A DNA stretch of 64,000 bases from Alphaproteobacteria bacterium. Its GTDB lineage: Bacteria; Pseudomonadota; Alphaproteobacteria; Ferrovibrionales; Ferrovibrionaceae. Both the position numbers and the translations under genes were made by a program. Of the stretch, positions 6,795 through 14,487 are shown in pieces. The DNA lies in NCBI GenBank assembly GCA_947473805.1, contig CANJGB010000003.1, positions 1 through 64,000 on the forward strand, given 5' to 3'. Every line of letters starts with the position of its first letter. The first letter of the stretch is position 1. The notes under the pieces are model-generated. The model saw only the letters and a program-made list of their open reading frames with translations, had not been told where the DNA came from and did not search any database.

Positions 6795-7403
6795 GTGACC
6801 CGACCCTTCGAGCCCATTCCGTTCGATGCCGAGTTTCCGCTGGCCGAGCACGAGCGCCATCCGCGCCCGGTGCTGGACCTGGGCGCGGGGGATTTCTGGG
6901 TGTTCGCCTACGGCTCGCTGATGTGGGACCCGGGCTTTCCCTATCTCGAAGTCCTGCCGGCGACGGTGCGCGGCTGGCACCGGGCGTTCTGCGTCTGGTC
7001 GCAGCACTACCGTGGCACGCGCGAGGCGCCGGGCCTGGTCCTGGGCCTGCAGCCGGGCGGGGCGTGCCGGGGCCGCGCGTTCCGCGTGGCGGCGGCGCAG
7101 CGCGAGCCGGTAGTGGACTACCTGTACCGGCGCGAACTGGTGAACGGCATCTACGAGCCGCGCCTGCTGAACGCGAAGCTGAATGATGCGCCGGGCCGCG
7201 TCCTGGCGTTCACGGTCAATCCGGATCACCCGGAATATGCCGGCCGCAAGACGCTGGACGAGGTGGCCGCGATCATCGCCGTGGCCAAAGGCAAGCGCGG
7301 GCCGAACCGCGACTACCTGGCCAACACGGTGAAGCATCTCGACGAGCTCGGCCTCGGCGACGGGCCGCTGCACGAGCTGAACGCAATGGTCGGGAACCGG
7401 TAG
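6795..7403 (+). CDS. chaC: ChaC-type gamma-glutamylcyclotransferase
   Basis: The 202-residue protein carries the family strand WVFAYGSLMWDPGFPY, followed by RGWHRAFCVWSQHYRGTREA, GLVLGLQPGG, and the YLYRREL/VNGIYEPRLL block. ChaC enzymes release 5-oxoproline from glutathione in the cytosol. The start is a GTG at 6795, with MTRPFEPIPF preceding the domain; no better start is seen. The stop is followed after two bases by the GTG of the flavodoxin-fold reductase, so the two are probably one transcript. The general acid Glu is expected in the mid-domain region and was not aligned precisely. Confidence 0.9.
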   Translation: MTRPFEPIPFDAEFPLAEHERHPRPVLDLGAGDFWVFAYGSLMWDPGFPYLEVLPATVRGWHRAFCVWSQHYRGTREAPGLVLGLQPGGACRGRAFRVAAAQREPVVDYLYRRELVNGIYEPRLLNAKLNDAPGRVLAFTVNPDHPEYAGRKTLDEVAAIIAVAKGKRGPNRDYLANTVKHLDELGLGDGPLHELNAMVGNR

Positions 7404-7405
7404 CC

Positions 7406-7990
7406 GTGGGCCGCCGCATCACCGTCATCAACGGCCACCCCGATCCGCGTCCCGAACGCCTGGTTCACGCCCTCGCCGACGCTTATGCAGCCGGCGCGCT
7501 TGCGGCGGGGCACGAGGTTCGCCGGATCGACGTGGCGGCCCTCGAGTTTCCGTTGCTGGCGCGCGCGGCCGACTGGGAGACGGGCAGTGTGCCGCCGGGC
7601 CTGGCCGCCGCGCAGGCCGATATCGGCTGGGCGGAGCATCTCGTCATCCTGTATCCGCTGTGGCTCGGCGCCATGCCTGCCCTGCTGAAGGGTTTCCTCG
7701 AGCAGGTGTTCCGGCCTGGCTTTGCAATCGATCCCGGCGCGCGCAGCCTGAACGGCGGCCGGCTGAAGGGCCGCTCAGCCCGCATCGTGGTCACCATGGG
7801 CATGCCGGCGCTGGTTTATCGCTGGTACTTCGGCGCCCATTCGCTGAAGAGCCTCGAGCGCAACATCCTCCGCTTCGTCGGCTTCGCGCCTGTGCGGGCA
7901 ACGATTGTCGGCATGGTCGGCGCCGCCGGCGAAGGCCGGCAGCGCCGCTGGCTGGACAGGCTCCGCCGGCTCGGCGCCGCGGGCCGCTAG
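7406..7990 (+). CDS. NAD(P)H-dependent oxidoreductase, flavodoxin-like fold
   Basis: The 194-residue protein begins RRITVINGHPDPRPERLVHA, the strand and phosphate-binding loop of NQO1/KefF-type quinone reductases. It continues with the HLVILYPLWLGAMPALLKGF segment that packs against FMN and LNGGRLKGRSARIVVTMGMP. It is a probable FMN-dependent quinone or azo reductase. The start is a GTG two bases after the ChaC stop, giving tight coupling. Its stop codon overlaps the stop of the convergent SDR gene. The precise electron acceptor is unknown. Confidence 0.87.
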   Translation: MGRRITVINGHPDPRPERLVHALADAYAAGALAAGHEVRRIDVAALEFPLLARAADWETGSVPPGLAAAQADIGWAEHLVILYPLWLGAMPALLKGFLEQVFRPGFAIDPGARSLNGGRLKGRSARIVVTMGMPALVYRWYFGAHSLKSLERNILRFVGFAPVRATIVGMVGAAGEGRQRRWLDRLRRLGAAGR

Positions 7991-8742
7991 GAAACCGACG
8001 CGCCGCCGTCCACCGGGTGGGTCACGCCGGTCGTGACCGGCGATTCGTCGGAGGCCAGATACAGCGCCATGTAGGCGATATCCAGCGGCTTGCCGTAGCC
8101 GATGCGATGCTTCTTCGCGAGGTCGTAGGCGCTGGGATCGCCGTTCGAACGCTTGATGACGCGGTCGGTCATGGTCACGCCCGGAGCGATGGCGTTGACC
8201 TTGATGTTCTGGTGGCCGTACTCGACCGCGAGAGAGCGTGTCAGCGAAACGATGCCGCCCTTGGCCGCCGTGTAGCAGTCCTGCTTGGGCACGCCCATGA
8301 TCGCGAAGCTGGACGCCATGTTGATGATCGAGCCGCCGCCGGCCTTGACCATTTCCGGAATGGCGAAGCGGCAGCCCAGGAACGTGCCGAACAGGTTCAG
8401 CTTGATGGCGTACCAGAACTCCTCCAGCGGCACCTCGGTGATGATGTTGTCGCGCGTGGTCGAGCCGCCGGCATTGTTGTGCAGGATGTTCAGCTTGCCA
8501 TAGGTATCGACGGCGAACTTCACCATCGCCTGCACACTGTCGGGCTCCGTCACATCGGCGTGGACGAAGCTCGCTCTGCCGCCTGATGCAGTGATTTCCT
8601 TTACCGCGTCCTTGCCGGCTGCCGCGTCGAACTCGGCGATGACGACGCTGGCGCCCTCCTTGGCAAACAGGCCCGCTGTCGTGCGGCCGATGCCGTTGCC
8701 GCCGCCGGTGACGATGGCAACCTTGTTGTCGAGACGACCCAT
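7987..8742 (-). CDS. Short-chain dehydrogenase/reductase (SDR), copy A
   Basis: The 251-residue classical SDR has the cofactor motif TGGGNGIG, NNAG near 89-92, catalytic Ser144/145 (NMASS), Tyr157 and Lys161 (YTAAK), and the C-terminal PVDGGASVS. An acidic residue ends the second strand (AEFDAA), suggesting NAD rather than NADP. The ATG at 8742 is preferred: AGAGG lies at normal distance, while the upstream ATG abuts that site. It is closely related to the next SDR upstream (DLAKKH and ALYLASD are shared), so the pair looks like a tandem duplication in a catabolic operon. Substrate unknown. Confidence 0.9.
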   Translation of the reverse strand: MGRLDNKVAIVTGGGNGIGRTTAGLFAKEGASVVIAEFDAAAGKDAVKEITASGGRASFVHADVTEPDSVQAMVKFAVDTYGKLNILHNNAGGSTTRDNIITEVPLEEFWYAIKLNLFGTFLGCRFAIPEMVKAGGGSIINMASSFAIMGVPKQDCYTAAKGGIVSLTRSLAVEYGHQNIKVNAIAPGVTMTDRVIKRSNGDPSAYDLAKKHRIGYGKPLDIAYMALYLASDESPVTTGVTHPVDGGASVS

Positions 8743-8770
8743 TTTACTCATCCTCTGCTTCAAGAAAAAA

Positions 8771-9517
8771 TCAGGTGGCGGCGGCGCCTGCATCGACCGG
8801 CACGAGGGTGCCGGTGACCATGCGCGCGTCGTCGGAGGCGAGATACAAAGCGGTGGCCGCGATATCCTCCGGCTGCACCATGCCCAGCAGGTGCTTCTTG
8901 GCGAGGTCGAAATTGCTGACGTCGCCGCCCGACACGCGCAGGATGCGCTCGGTCAGCGTGACGCCGGGCGCCACCGCGTTGACGCGGATCTTGTAGGGCG
9001 CGTATTCGACCGCCAGCGAGCGGGTCAGCGCCTCGACGCCACCCTTCGCCGCCGTGTAGCAGTCGAGCCGGGGCAGGCCCATCAAAGCGACGGCCGAGGC
9101 GGTGTTCACCACCGCGCCGCCGCCGCCCGCCATCAGGTGCTTCAGGCCGAAGCGGCACGACAGGAAGGTGCCGTACAGGTCCAGCTTGATGGTGCGCCAG
9201 AACTCGTCCAGCGACACATCGACCACGGTGCCGTCGCGTCCCTGCGCGCCGCCGGCATTGTTGTACAGGATGTCGAGCCGGCCGAATGTCTGCACGGCCT
9301 TGGCCAGAGCGCCCTCGATGCTGTCCGGTTCGGTGACATCGGTATGAATGGCGATGGCGCCATGGCCCGCGGCATGGGCCGCCGCCTCGGCGGCCATTAC
9401 ATCGATGTCGGCGATCACAACCTTCGCGCCTTCTTGTGCGAACCGCAGCGCGGCGGCGCGGCCGATGCCGTTGCCCGCGCCCGTGATGAAGGCGGTCTTT
9501 CCTGCCAGGCGAGCCAT
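8771..9517 (-). CDS. Short-chain dehydrogenase/reductase (SDR), copy B
   Basis: The 248-residue classical SDR has TGAGNGIG, NNAGG, Ser141, Tyr154 and Lys158, with AHxAGH-like variation after the second strand (ADIDV, an NAD-type acidic end). The ATG at 9517 follows GGGAGGAG at good distance. It precedes SDR copy A by 28 bases in the same direction and shares with it the VTEPDSI, EEFW/DEFW, GTFL-CRF, YTAAKGG and SLAVEY blocks. It probably oxidises a hydroxyacyl-CoA or cyclic alcohol in the adjacent pathway. The gene diverges from the beta-hydroxyacid dehydrogenase. Confidence 0.9.
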   Translation of the reverse strand: MARLAGKTAFITGAGNGIGRAAALRFAQEGAKVVIADIDVMAAEAAAHAAGHGAIAIHTDVTEPDSIEGALAKAVQTFGRLDILYNNAGGAQGRDGTVVDVSLDEFWRTIKLDLYGTFLSCRFGLKHLMAGGGGAVVNTASAVALMGLPRLDCYTAAKGGVEALTRSLAVEYAPYKIRVNAVAPGVTLTERILRVSGGDVSNFDLAKKHLLGMVQPEDIAATALYLASDDARMVTGTLVPVDAGAAAT

Positions 9518-9565
9518 GTGCAGTCTCCTCCCGGCGCGGACCCTATCCGCCCCATGGAGACGGGG

Positions 9566-9604
9566 CAATCCTGCTTGGCGCAATTGTCCACGAGCCGGTA
9601 CCTT
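9566..9604 (+). promoter_or_regulatory. Promoter-like motif, copy 1
   Basis: CAATCCTGCTTGGC (9566-9579), then 15 bases, then CCGGTACCTT (9595-9604). The GTG of the downstream gene is 25 bases further on. The same two blocks with the same 15-base gap precede the cupin gene (10545-10583), with its ATG 24 bases after. The constant geometry suggests a promoter with a shared regulator or sigma factor. Confidence 0.55.
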
Positions 9605-9628
9605 GGGGGCGGATGAGGGAGGACGGCC

Positions 9629-10450
9629 GTGCGGATCGGGGTAATCGGGGTGGGCGAAATGGGGCGGCCAGTGGTCGATCGACTATTGGCGGCGGGGCAC
9701 AGCGTCGCGGTATTGGTCCGCCGACCCGCGCTCAGGGATGAACTGGCCGCCCTCGGCATGGAGATCGCGCCCTCCGTTCAGGCGCTCGCGGCCGGCCGTG
9801 CGTTCGTTATCCTGTATGTCTACACGGACGACCAGGTCAGGGAACTGGCATTGGCGGGTGGCCTTGTCGATGCGATGGACGCCGGGGCGACCCTCATCAT
9901 CCACACGACCGGCAGCCCGAAGACCGCAGAGGCGATCGCGGCGCGGGCGAATCTGCGGGGCGTGCACGTCGTTGACGCGGCAGGGAGCGGTGGCCCCGCC
10001 AAGGTCGCCGCCGGCAACGTGACGATGATGGTCGGCGGCACCGCCGAAGATTTCGCCAGGTGCCGCGCCGTGCTGGGCGCCTATGCAAATCCCGTGTTTC
10101 ACATCGGCCCGCTGGGATCCGGGCAACGGATGAAGCTGATCAACAACATCATGCTGGGCGCGCACGCGCAGCTGGCGCTGGAAGCGTGTCGGCTGGGCGG
10201 TGAGTTCGGACTGGATCCGGGCGAGCTGGCGCGCGTGCTGGGCTACTGCTCGGGCGATAGCGCGGCGATGCAGATGCTTGCCGCAAGCGGCTCTCCGGAA
10301 GCGTTCATCCAGGGGGTGGGGCGGTTCATCTACAAGGACGTCGCGGTCGTGACAAAGGTTGCAGCCGAGCTTGGCGCAGACCTGGGCCTGTTGCGGACCG
10401 TCACCGATCCGCTCATGACGGCCTTAAAGGATGTCGATGCGGACGGCTGA
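9629..10450 (+). CDS. Beta-hydroxyacid dehydrogenase (3-hydroxyisobutyrate dehydrogenase family)
   Basis: The 273-residue protein has the NAD(P) motif GVIGVGEMGRP at the N terminus, the substrate loop DAAGSGGPAKVAAG around 116-129, and the catalytic Lys169 in GSGQRMKLINN. The order and length fit the 3-hydroxyisobutyrate/tartronate-semialdehyde reductase family, cytoplasmic and NAD(P)-dependent. The hydroxyacid substrate is unknown. The start is a GTG with GGGAGGA upstream. It lies downstream of a promoter-like motif that recurs before the cupin gene, suggesting coregulation. Confidence 0.9.
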   Translation: MRIGVIGVGEMGRPVVDRLLAAGHSVAVLVRRPALRDELAALGMEIAPSVQALAAGRAFVILYVYTDDQVRELALAGGLVDAMDAGATLIIHTTGSPKTAEAIAARANLRGVHVVDAAGSGGPAKVAAGNVTMMVGGTAEDFARCRAVLGAYANPVFHIGPLGSGQRMKLINNIMLGAHAQLALEACRLGGEFGLDPGELARVLGYCSGDSAAMQMLAASGSPEAFIQGVGRFIYKDVAVVTKVAAELGADLGLLRTVTDPLMTALKDVDADG

Positions 10451-10544
10451 GCGCTCGGCGCCTGGCAATGGAAGCAAAAAGCCGCGCCGGATGCGCTGCC
10501 GGTGACCGTCATCGACGGGCCTCCATCGCCACTGTCGCGGACGC

Positions 10545-10583
10545 CAATCCTGCTTGGCTAAACCGCCTGTAAACCGGTACTTT
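10545..10583 (+). promoter_or_regulatory. Promoter-like motif, copy 2
   Basis: CAATCCTGCTTGGC (10545-10558) is identical to the block at 9566. After 15 bases comes CCGGTACTTT (10574-10583), one base different from the first copy. The cupin ATG follows 24 bases later with AAGGAGG between. The sequence between the two blocks is not conserved, which argues for a functional bipartite site rather than a simple duplication. Confidence 0.55.
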
Positions 10584-10606
10584 CAGATTTGGGCAAGGAG
10601 GAAACC

Positions 10607-11401
10607 ATGCTGGACAAAGCCAAAGCGCGGCAGCAAAGGGTCGTCGTCAGCCACGCAGGTGCGGATGATTTCCGGCGGACCCAGCCGCCTTCGTATCTTG
10701 AGTTGCGCGACCTCGGCGTATCGGCGGCGACGGACGGAATGGTCGGCGCCATGGTGCTACGCGCGGCCTATCCCTGCCGGCCTGGCGAAACCGGCGGGGC
10801 GCACCGGCACATGGCGCAGTTCCAGTGGCTCTACGTCCTCAAGGGCTGGGTGAAAATGGGCCTGGCCGGCAAGGGCGAGGTTGTCATGAAGGCCGGCTCC
10901 TGCTGGACCCAGCCCCATGGTCTGGCGCACGACGTGCTGGCCTATTCCGACGACTATGAGGTGCTGCTGCTGAACCTGCCGGCGGACTACGAAACCAGCG
11001 CCGCGCAACTGCCGGAGGCGGCGCGCGAGATGCCGATCGTCAGCCAGCCTGGCCCGGACGATTTCAAGCCGATCGAGAAGCGGACACATATCGTGGCGCG
11101 CGATCTCGGCCTAATGGCGGGCACCGGCGGGAAGGTGAACGCCTTTATCGCCAAGGCGGCGCACGAGTTCCGCACCGGCCAGGCCGGCGGACGCCACCTG
11201 CACCGGCTGGATTTCCAGCTGATGTACGTGCTGAAAGGCTACCAGACCATGGATCTGGGCCCGCTCGGCACCATCAAAATGGATGCCGGGACGTGCTGGA
11301 CCCAGCCCCCCGATTTCGTGCATGAAGTGGTCGACTATTCCGACGATTTCGAGTGCATCGTCATCGACCTGCCGGCGGAATACGAAACCGCCGAAGTGTA
11401 A
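10607..11401 (+). CDS. Double-domain cupin protein
   Basis: The 264-residue protein is an internal duplication of a cupin domain. The first half has HRHMAQFQWLYVLKGWVKM, then GSCWTQPHGLAHDVLAYSDDYE and LPADYET. The second repeats it as HLHRLDFQLMYVLKGYQTM, then GTCWTQPPDFVHEVVDYSDDFE and LPAEYET. Each half offers histidines for a metal site (HxH...H). The start ATG has AAGGAGGAAACC upstream. No catalytic class can be named: these may be dioxygenases, isomerases or sensors. It is the first gene of a probable operon with the acyl-CoA dehydrogenase, 16 bases downstream, and shares a promoter-like motif with the preceding gene. Confidence 0.85.
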   Translation: MLDKAKARQQRVVVSHAGADDFRRTQPPSYLELRDLGVSAATDGMVGAMVLRAAYPCRPGETGGAHRHMAQFQWLYVLKGWVKMGLAGKGEVVMKAGSCWTQPHGLAHDVLAYSDDYEVLLLNLPADYETSAAQLPEAAREMPIVSQPGPDDFKPIEKRTHIVARDLGLMAGTGGKVNAFIAKAAHEFRTGQAGGRHLHRLDFQLMYVLKGYQTMDLGPLGTIKMDAGTCWTQPPDFVHEVVDYSDDFECIVIDLPAEYETAEV

Positions 11402-11417
11402 GAGGATTTCCACAACC

Positions 11418-12617
11418 ATGGATTTTTCACTGTCGCCGCGCATCGAGGATTATCGCGCGCGGGTCGCTGCCTTTGTCGAACAGCACATCCTGCCGGCCGA
11501 GGCCGACAAGTCGTCGTGGGACGAACACGACAACATCAGCCTGGGCCGGCTGGAGGAACTGCGAGTCAAGGCGCGGGCGGCGGGGCTGTGGAACCTGCAG
11601 CTGCCGGAGAGGTTCGGCGGCCAGAACCTGGGCCATGTCGGCATGGCGGCCTGCTACGAGGAGATGAACCGCTCGATCTTCGGGCCCGTGGTGTTCAACT
11701 CGGCCGCCCCGGATGATGGCACGATGATGCTGCTGGCCAAGGTGGCGACGCCGGCCCAGCAGGAAAAGTGGCTGATGCCGATTGCGCAGGGCAAGGTGCG
11801 CTCGGCCTTCGCGATGACGGAGCCGCATCCCGGCTCCGGCTCCGACCCGACCATGATGCTGACCCGCGCCGAGAAGAAGGGCGGCAAGTGGATCGTCAAG
11901 GGCCGCAAGTGGTTCATCACCGGCGCCGGTGTGGCCGAGCATTTCGTGCTGGCCGCGCGCACGTCCGATGACAACCGCCGCGGCATTACCACCTTCCTGT
12001 TCCACAAGGACCAGCCGGGCTGGAAGATCGAGCGTCGTATCCCGATCATGGGCCCCGAGGAACATGGCGGCCATTGCGAATTGATTTTCGACGGCCTCGA
12101 AATCGCCGAGGAAGACGTTCTGATGCGCGAGGGCGAGGGGCTGAAGGCGGTGCAGATCCGTCTCGGCCCGGCGCGCCTGACGCACTGCATGCGCTGGCTG
12201 GGCCTGGCCAGGCGGTCGATGGAGATCGCGACCGAGTATGTGAAGGAGCGCAAGAGTTTCGGCCACACTCTGGCCGACCGCGAGGGCGTGCAATGGCTGC
12301 TGGGCGATGCGGCCATGAATATCGAGATCGGCCGCCTGCTGACCATGAAGGCGGCGTGGAAGCTGGACCAGGGCGACCGCGCCGGCAGCGAGATTTCCAT
12401 GGCGAAGGTGGCCGTGTCGGAAGTGCTGCACAAGGCGGTCGACACGGCGATCCAGCTGTGCGGCGCGCGCGGCTATTCGCGCGACACCGTGCTGGAATGG
12501 ATCTACCGCTATGCGCGCCAGGCGCGGCTGGTGGATGGCGCGTCCGAGGTGCACAAGATGGTGCTGTCGCGCAACCTGATGGGCGAGGGCCGCAACTTTT
12601 GGCACTGGGGCGTCTAG
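11418..12617 (+). CDS. Acyl-CoA dehydrogenase (ACAD10/11-like)
   Basis: The 399-residue flavoprotein shows the FAD-binding loop AFAMTEPHPGSGSDPT and WFITGAG in the middle domain. C-terminal helices include CMRWLGLARRSMEIATEYVKER/KSFG and QLCGARGYSRD. The region carrying the catalytic base in short- and medium-chain enzymes reads RLVDGASEVHK, with Asp where many have Glu, as in the ACAD10/11 subgroup. It should introduce a 2,3 double bond into an acyl-CoA and pass electrons to ETF. The true ATG is at 11418; an upstream open frame overlaps the cupin gene and is not used. Downstream lies a paired inverted repeat. Confidence 0.92.
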   Translation: MDFSLSPRIEDYRARVAAFVEQHILPAEADKSSWDEHDNISLGRLEELRVKARAAGLWNLQLPERFGGQNLGHVGMAACYEEMNRSIFGPVVFNSAAPDDGTMMLLAKVATPAQQEKWLMPIAQGKVRSAFAMTEPHPGSGSDPTMMLTRAEKKGGKWIVKGRKWFITGAGVAEHFVLAARTSDDNRRGITTFLFHKDQPGWKIERRIPIMGPEEHGGHCELIFDGLEIAEEDVLMREGEGLKAVQIRLGPARLTHCMRWLGLARRSMEIATEYVKERKSFGHTLADREGVQWLLGDAAMNIEIGRLLTMKAAWKLDQGDRAGSEISMAKVAVSEVLHKAVDTAIQLCGARGYSRDTVLEWIYRYARQARLVDGASEVHKMVLSRNLMGEGRNFWHWGV

Positions 12618-12630
12618 CCTCGGGGTGCGT

Positions 12631-12710
12631 CCTCACCCTTCGACGGGCTCAGCATGAGGGCGACTTCAGAAGCCTTTCAGTAGCCTCATGCTGAGCCCGT
12701 CGAAGCGTGG
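12631..12710. repeat. Dispersed inverted repeat, copy 5 (paired arms)
   Basis: Arms at 12631-12659 (TTCGACGGGCTCAGCATGAG) and 12684-12710 (TCATGCTGAGCCCGTCGAAG) enclose a 24-base spacer. The repeat fills the gap between two convergent genes, the acyl-CoA dehydrogenase (stop 12617) and the thiolase-like gene (stop 12722), the classic position of a bidirectional terminator. Confidence 0.88.
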
Positions 12711-12721
12711 GGCGTCGTATA

Positions 12722-13882
12722 TCAGCGCCGCAGCACCATCGCGCTCGTCGGCACCAAATCGCTGCCGCTGACGAAGCAGGTGTCGGCGTCCTGCACCTGG
12801 GCGGTCGAGGTGCCGCGCATCTGCTTCACGCCTTCGATCACCAGGTTGAAGCCGTGCAGGTAGGCATCGGACAGGCTGCCGCCATTGGTGTTGATGGGAA
12901 GCCGGCCACCCAGTTCGATATTGCCGTCATCGGTGAACGGCCCTGCCTCGCCACGGCCGCAGAAGCCGTAGCCTTCCAGCGTGAACAGGATTTCCGGGGT
13001 GTAGGCGTCGTACATCTCGGCGACCTTGATGTCCTTTGGCCGTATGTCGCTGTGCTTCCACAGGCCCTCGGCGCAGGCGACGGCCTGCGTGCGCATCATG
13101 TCCTCGGCGTACCACTGCACCATGATGCTGCTGTCGCGCGAAATGCCCTGGGCGGCCGCGTGGACATAGACCGGCTTCTGCTTCAGGTCCTTTGCGCGCT
13201 CGGCCGAGACCAGGACCAGCGCGCAGGCGCCATCGGTTTCCAGGCAGCAATCGTAGAGCCGCAGCGGATCGGCCACGTAGCGCGACGTGTGATAGCTCTC
13301 GCGCGTCATCTTCTTTTCATGCATGACGGCGGTGGGATTCAGATTGGCGTGGCGGCGGAAGGCCAGAGCCACGTTGGCGAAATGGTCCTGGGTCGCGCCG
13401 TATTCGTGCATGTAGCGCCGCGCCATGAAGGCGATCTCGTCGGCGGTGCGGACGACGCCGTGCGGGCGCAGCCACATCTGCCGGTCGCGGACGATCGAGG
13501 GCTGGTTCATCCACCAGCGGCTTTCCTTTGAACTGCGCTTGCGCGAGCGCCACGCCACGACGACGTCAGCCTGACCGGTGACGATGGCCATGGCGCCAAG
13601 GCCGACACCGGCGCACGATCCGCCGCCGCCGCAACTGGTATGGGCGATGAAGCGCAGGTCGCCGAGGCCCATGTTCGAGGCCATTTCCTCGAGCGCCGTC
13701 ACCTCCATGTCATACGAGACGAGGCCATCGACCTCAGCGGCGTCGATGCCGGCATCGTCCAGCGCCTGTTTCACCGCCATGCCGGCGAGATGTTCCTCGC
13801 TGGACTCGATGCCCCGGCCATACGGCGCCATGCCGATGCCGGCAATGGCGGTGCGGTCCTTGATAAGGGTCGTAACGGACAT
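12722..13882 (-). CDS. Thiolase-like (lipid-transfer protein/Ltp2-type) protein
   Basis: The 386-residue protein has the thiolase fold (IAGIGMAPYGR, GDLRFIAHTSCGGGGSCAG, ARRYMHEYGATQDHFA). The nucleophile region is glycine-rich and no Cys sits in the usual C-G/S-S-G setting. The C-terminal region reads AEMYDAYTPEILFTLEGYG and GGSLSDAYLHGFN, where Ltp2-type aldolases have catalytic tyrosines. This points to retro-aldol cleavage or another non-thiolytic reaction rather than a standard thiolase. Its start overlaps the stop of the DUF35 gene by one base (TGATG), so the two are translationally coupled and probably form a complex, as known for Ltp2-ChsH2. Confidence 0.85.
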   Translation of the reverse strand: MSVTTLIKDRTAIAGIGMAPYGRGIESSEEHLAGMAVKQALDDAGIDAAEVDGLVSYDMEVTALEEMASNMGLGDLRFIAHTSCGGGGSCAGVGLGAMAIVTGQADVVVAWRSRKRSSKESRWWMNQPSIVRDRQMWLRPHGVVRTADEIAFMARRYMHEYGATQDHFANVALAFRRHANLNPTAVMHEKKMTRESYHTSRYVADPLRLYDCCLETDGACALVLVSAERAKDLKQKPVYVHAAAQGISRDSSIMVQWYAEDMMRTQAVACAEGLWKHSDIRPKDIKVAEMYDAYTPEILFTLEGYGFCGRGEAGPFTDDGNIELGGRLPINTNGGSLSDAYLHGFNLVIEGVKQMRGTSTAQVQDADTCFVSGSDLVPTSAMVLRR

Positions 13883-14379
13883 CAGCGCGCCCCTTCCGGC
13901 TGAAGCAACCAGCGCGGCAGGGTGACACCGTCGGTCAGCACCTCGAAATGCACCCGCACCGGTTGGCCGATGTAGAGCGAATCAGGATTGATGGCGTTGA
14001 TCGTATCGCCCGGCTTCGCGATGACGTTGCCGAACATGCGCAGGTGCTTGCCCTCGGCCAGTTCGACCAGCACGGCGGGGAACGGCGCATACTTCGCAAA
14101 TGCCGGCAGGACCGGCGGATAGACCACGATGTGGGAAAAGATCTTCGCGAATCCCGACACTTCGGGCCATGACAGCTTGTCACTGCGGCACGCGCCGCAA
14201 TGCGGGCGCGGCGGAAAGCGCGTCTTGCCGCAGGAGTCGCAGCGCTGCACGACCAGGCGCTTTTCGCGCGTCGCCTGCCAGAAGGGGGCGGTATCGGCCT
14301 TGTCTGTGGCGGGCAGGATGAATTCGGCCTGGCCCATGGGCGGCGCGACGCCGCTTGGCGCGGCGGCATTGACCAGCAT
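13882..14379 (-). CDS. DUF35 Zn-ribbon/OB-fold protein, partner of thiolase-like protein
   Basis: The 165-residue protein has a rubredoxin-like zinc ribbon, CDSCGKTRFPPRPHCGAC, after an N-terminal helix (PFWQATREKRLVVQR), then an OB-fold with FSHIVVYPPVLPAFAKYAPF and VLVELAEGKHLRMFGN. DUF35 proteins of this type bind acyl-CoA and partner thiolase-fold proteins. The ATG at 14379 has GGGGGGAAG upstream and is preferred to a start 21 codons earlier. It is the first gene of a two-gene leftward operon, diverging from a second thiolase-like/DUF35 pair across about 108 bases. Confidence 0.88.
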   Translation of the reverse strand: MLVNAAAPSGVAPPMGQAEFILPATDKADTAPFWQATREKRLVVQRCDSCGKTRFPPRPHCGACRSDKLSWPEVSGFAKIFSHIVVYPPVLPAFAKYAPFPAVLVELAEGKHLRMFGNVIAKPGDTINAINPDSLYIGQPVRVHFEVLTDGVTLPRWLLQPEGAR

Positions 14380-14487
14380 TGCTTCCCCCCTGTCCGCGAT
14401 GCGGGCGCCGTCTTCGCGACCCGCTGTCAGGCTGGACAGCATGGCGCGGCCCCTTTATTTGTCAAACGAAGTCCGGGGAGTTGAGCA

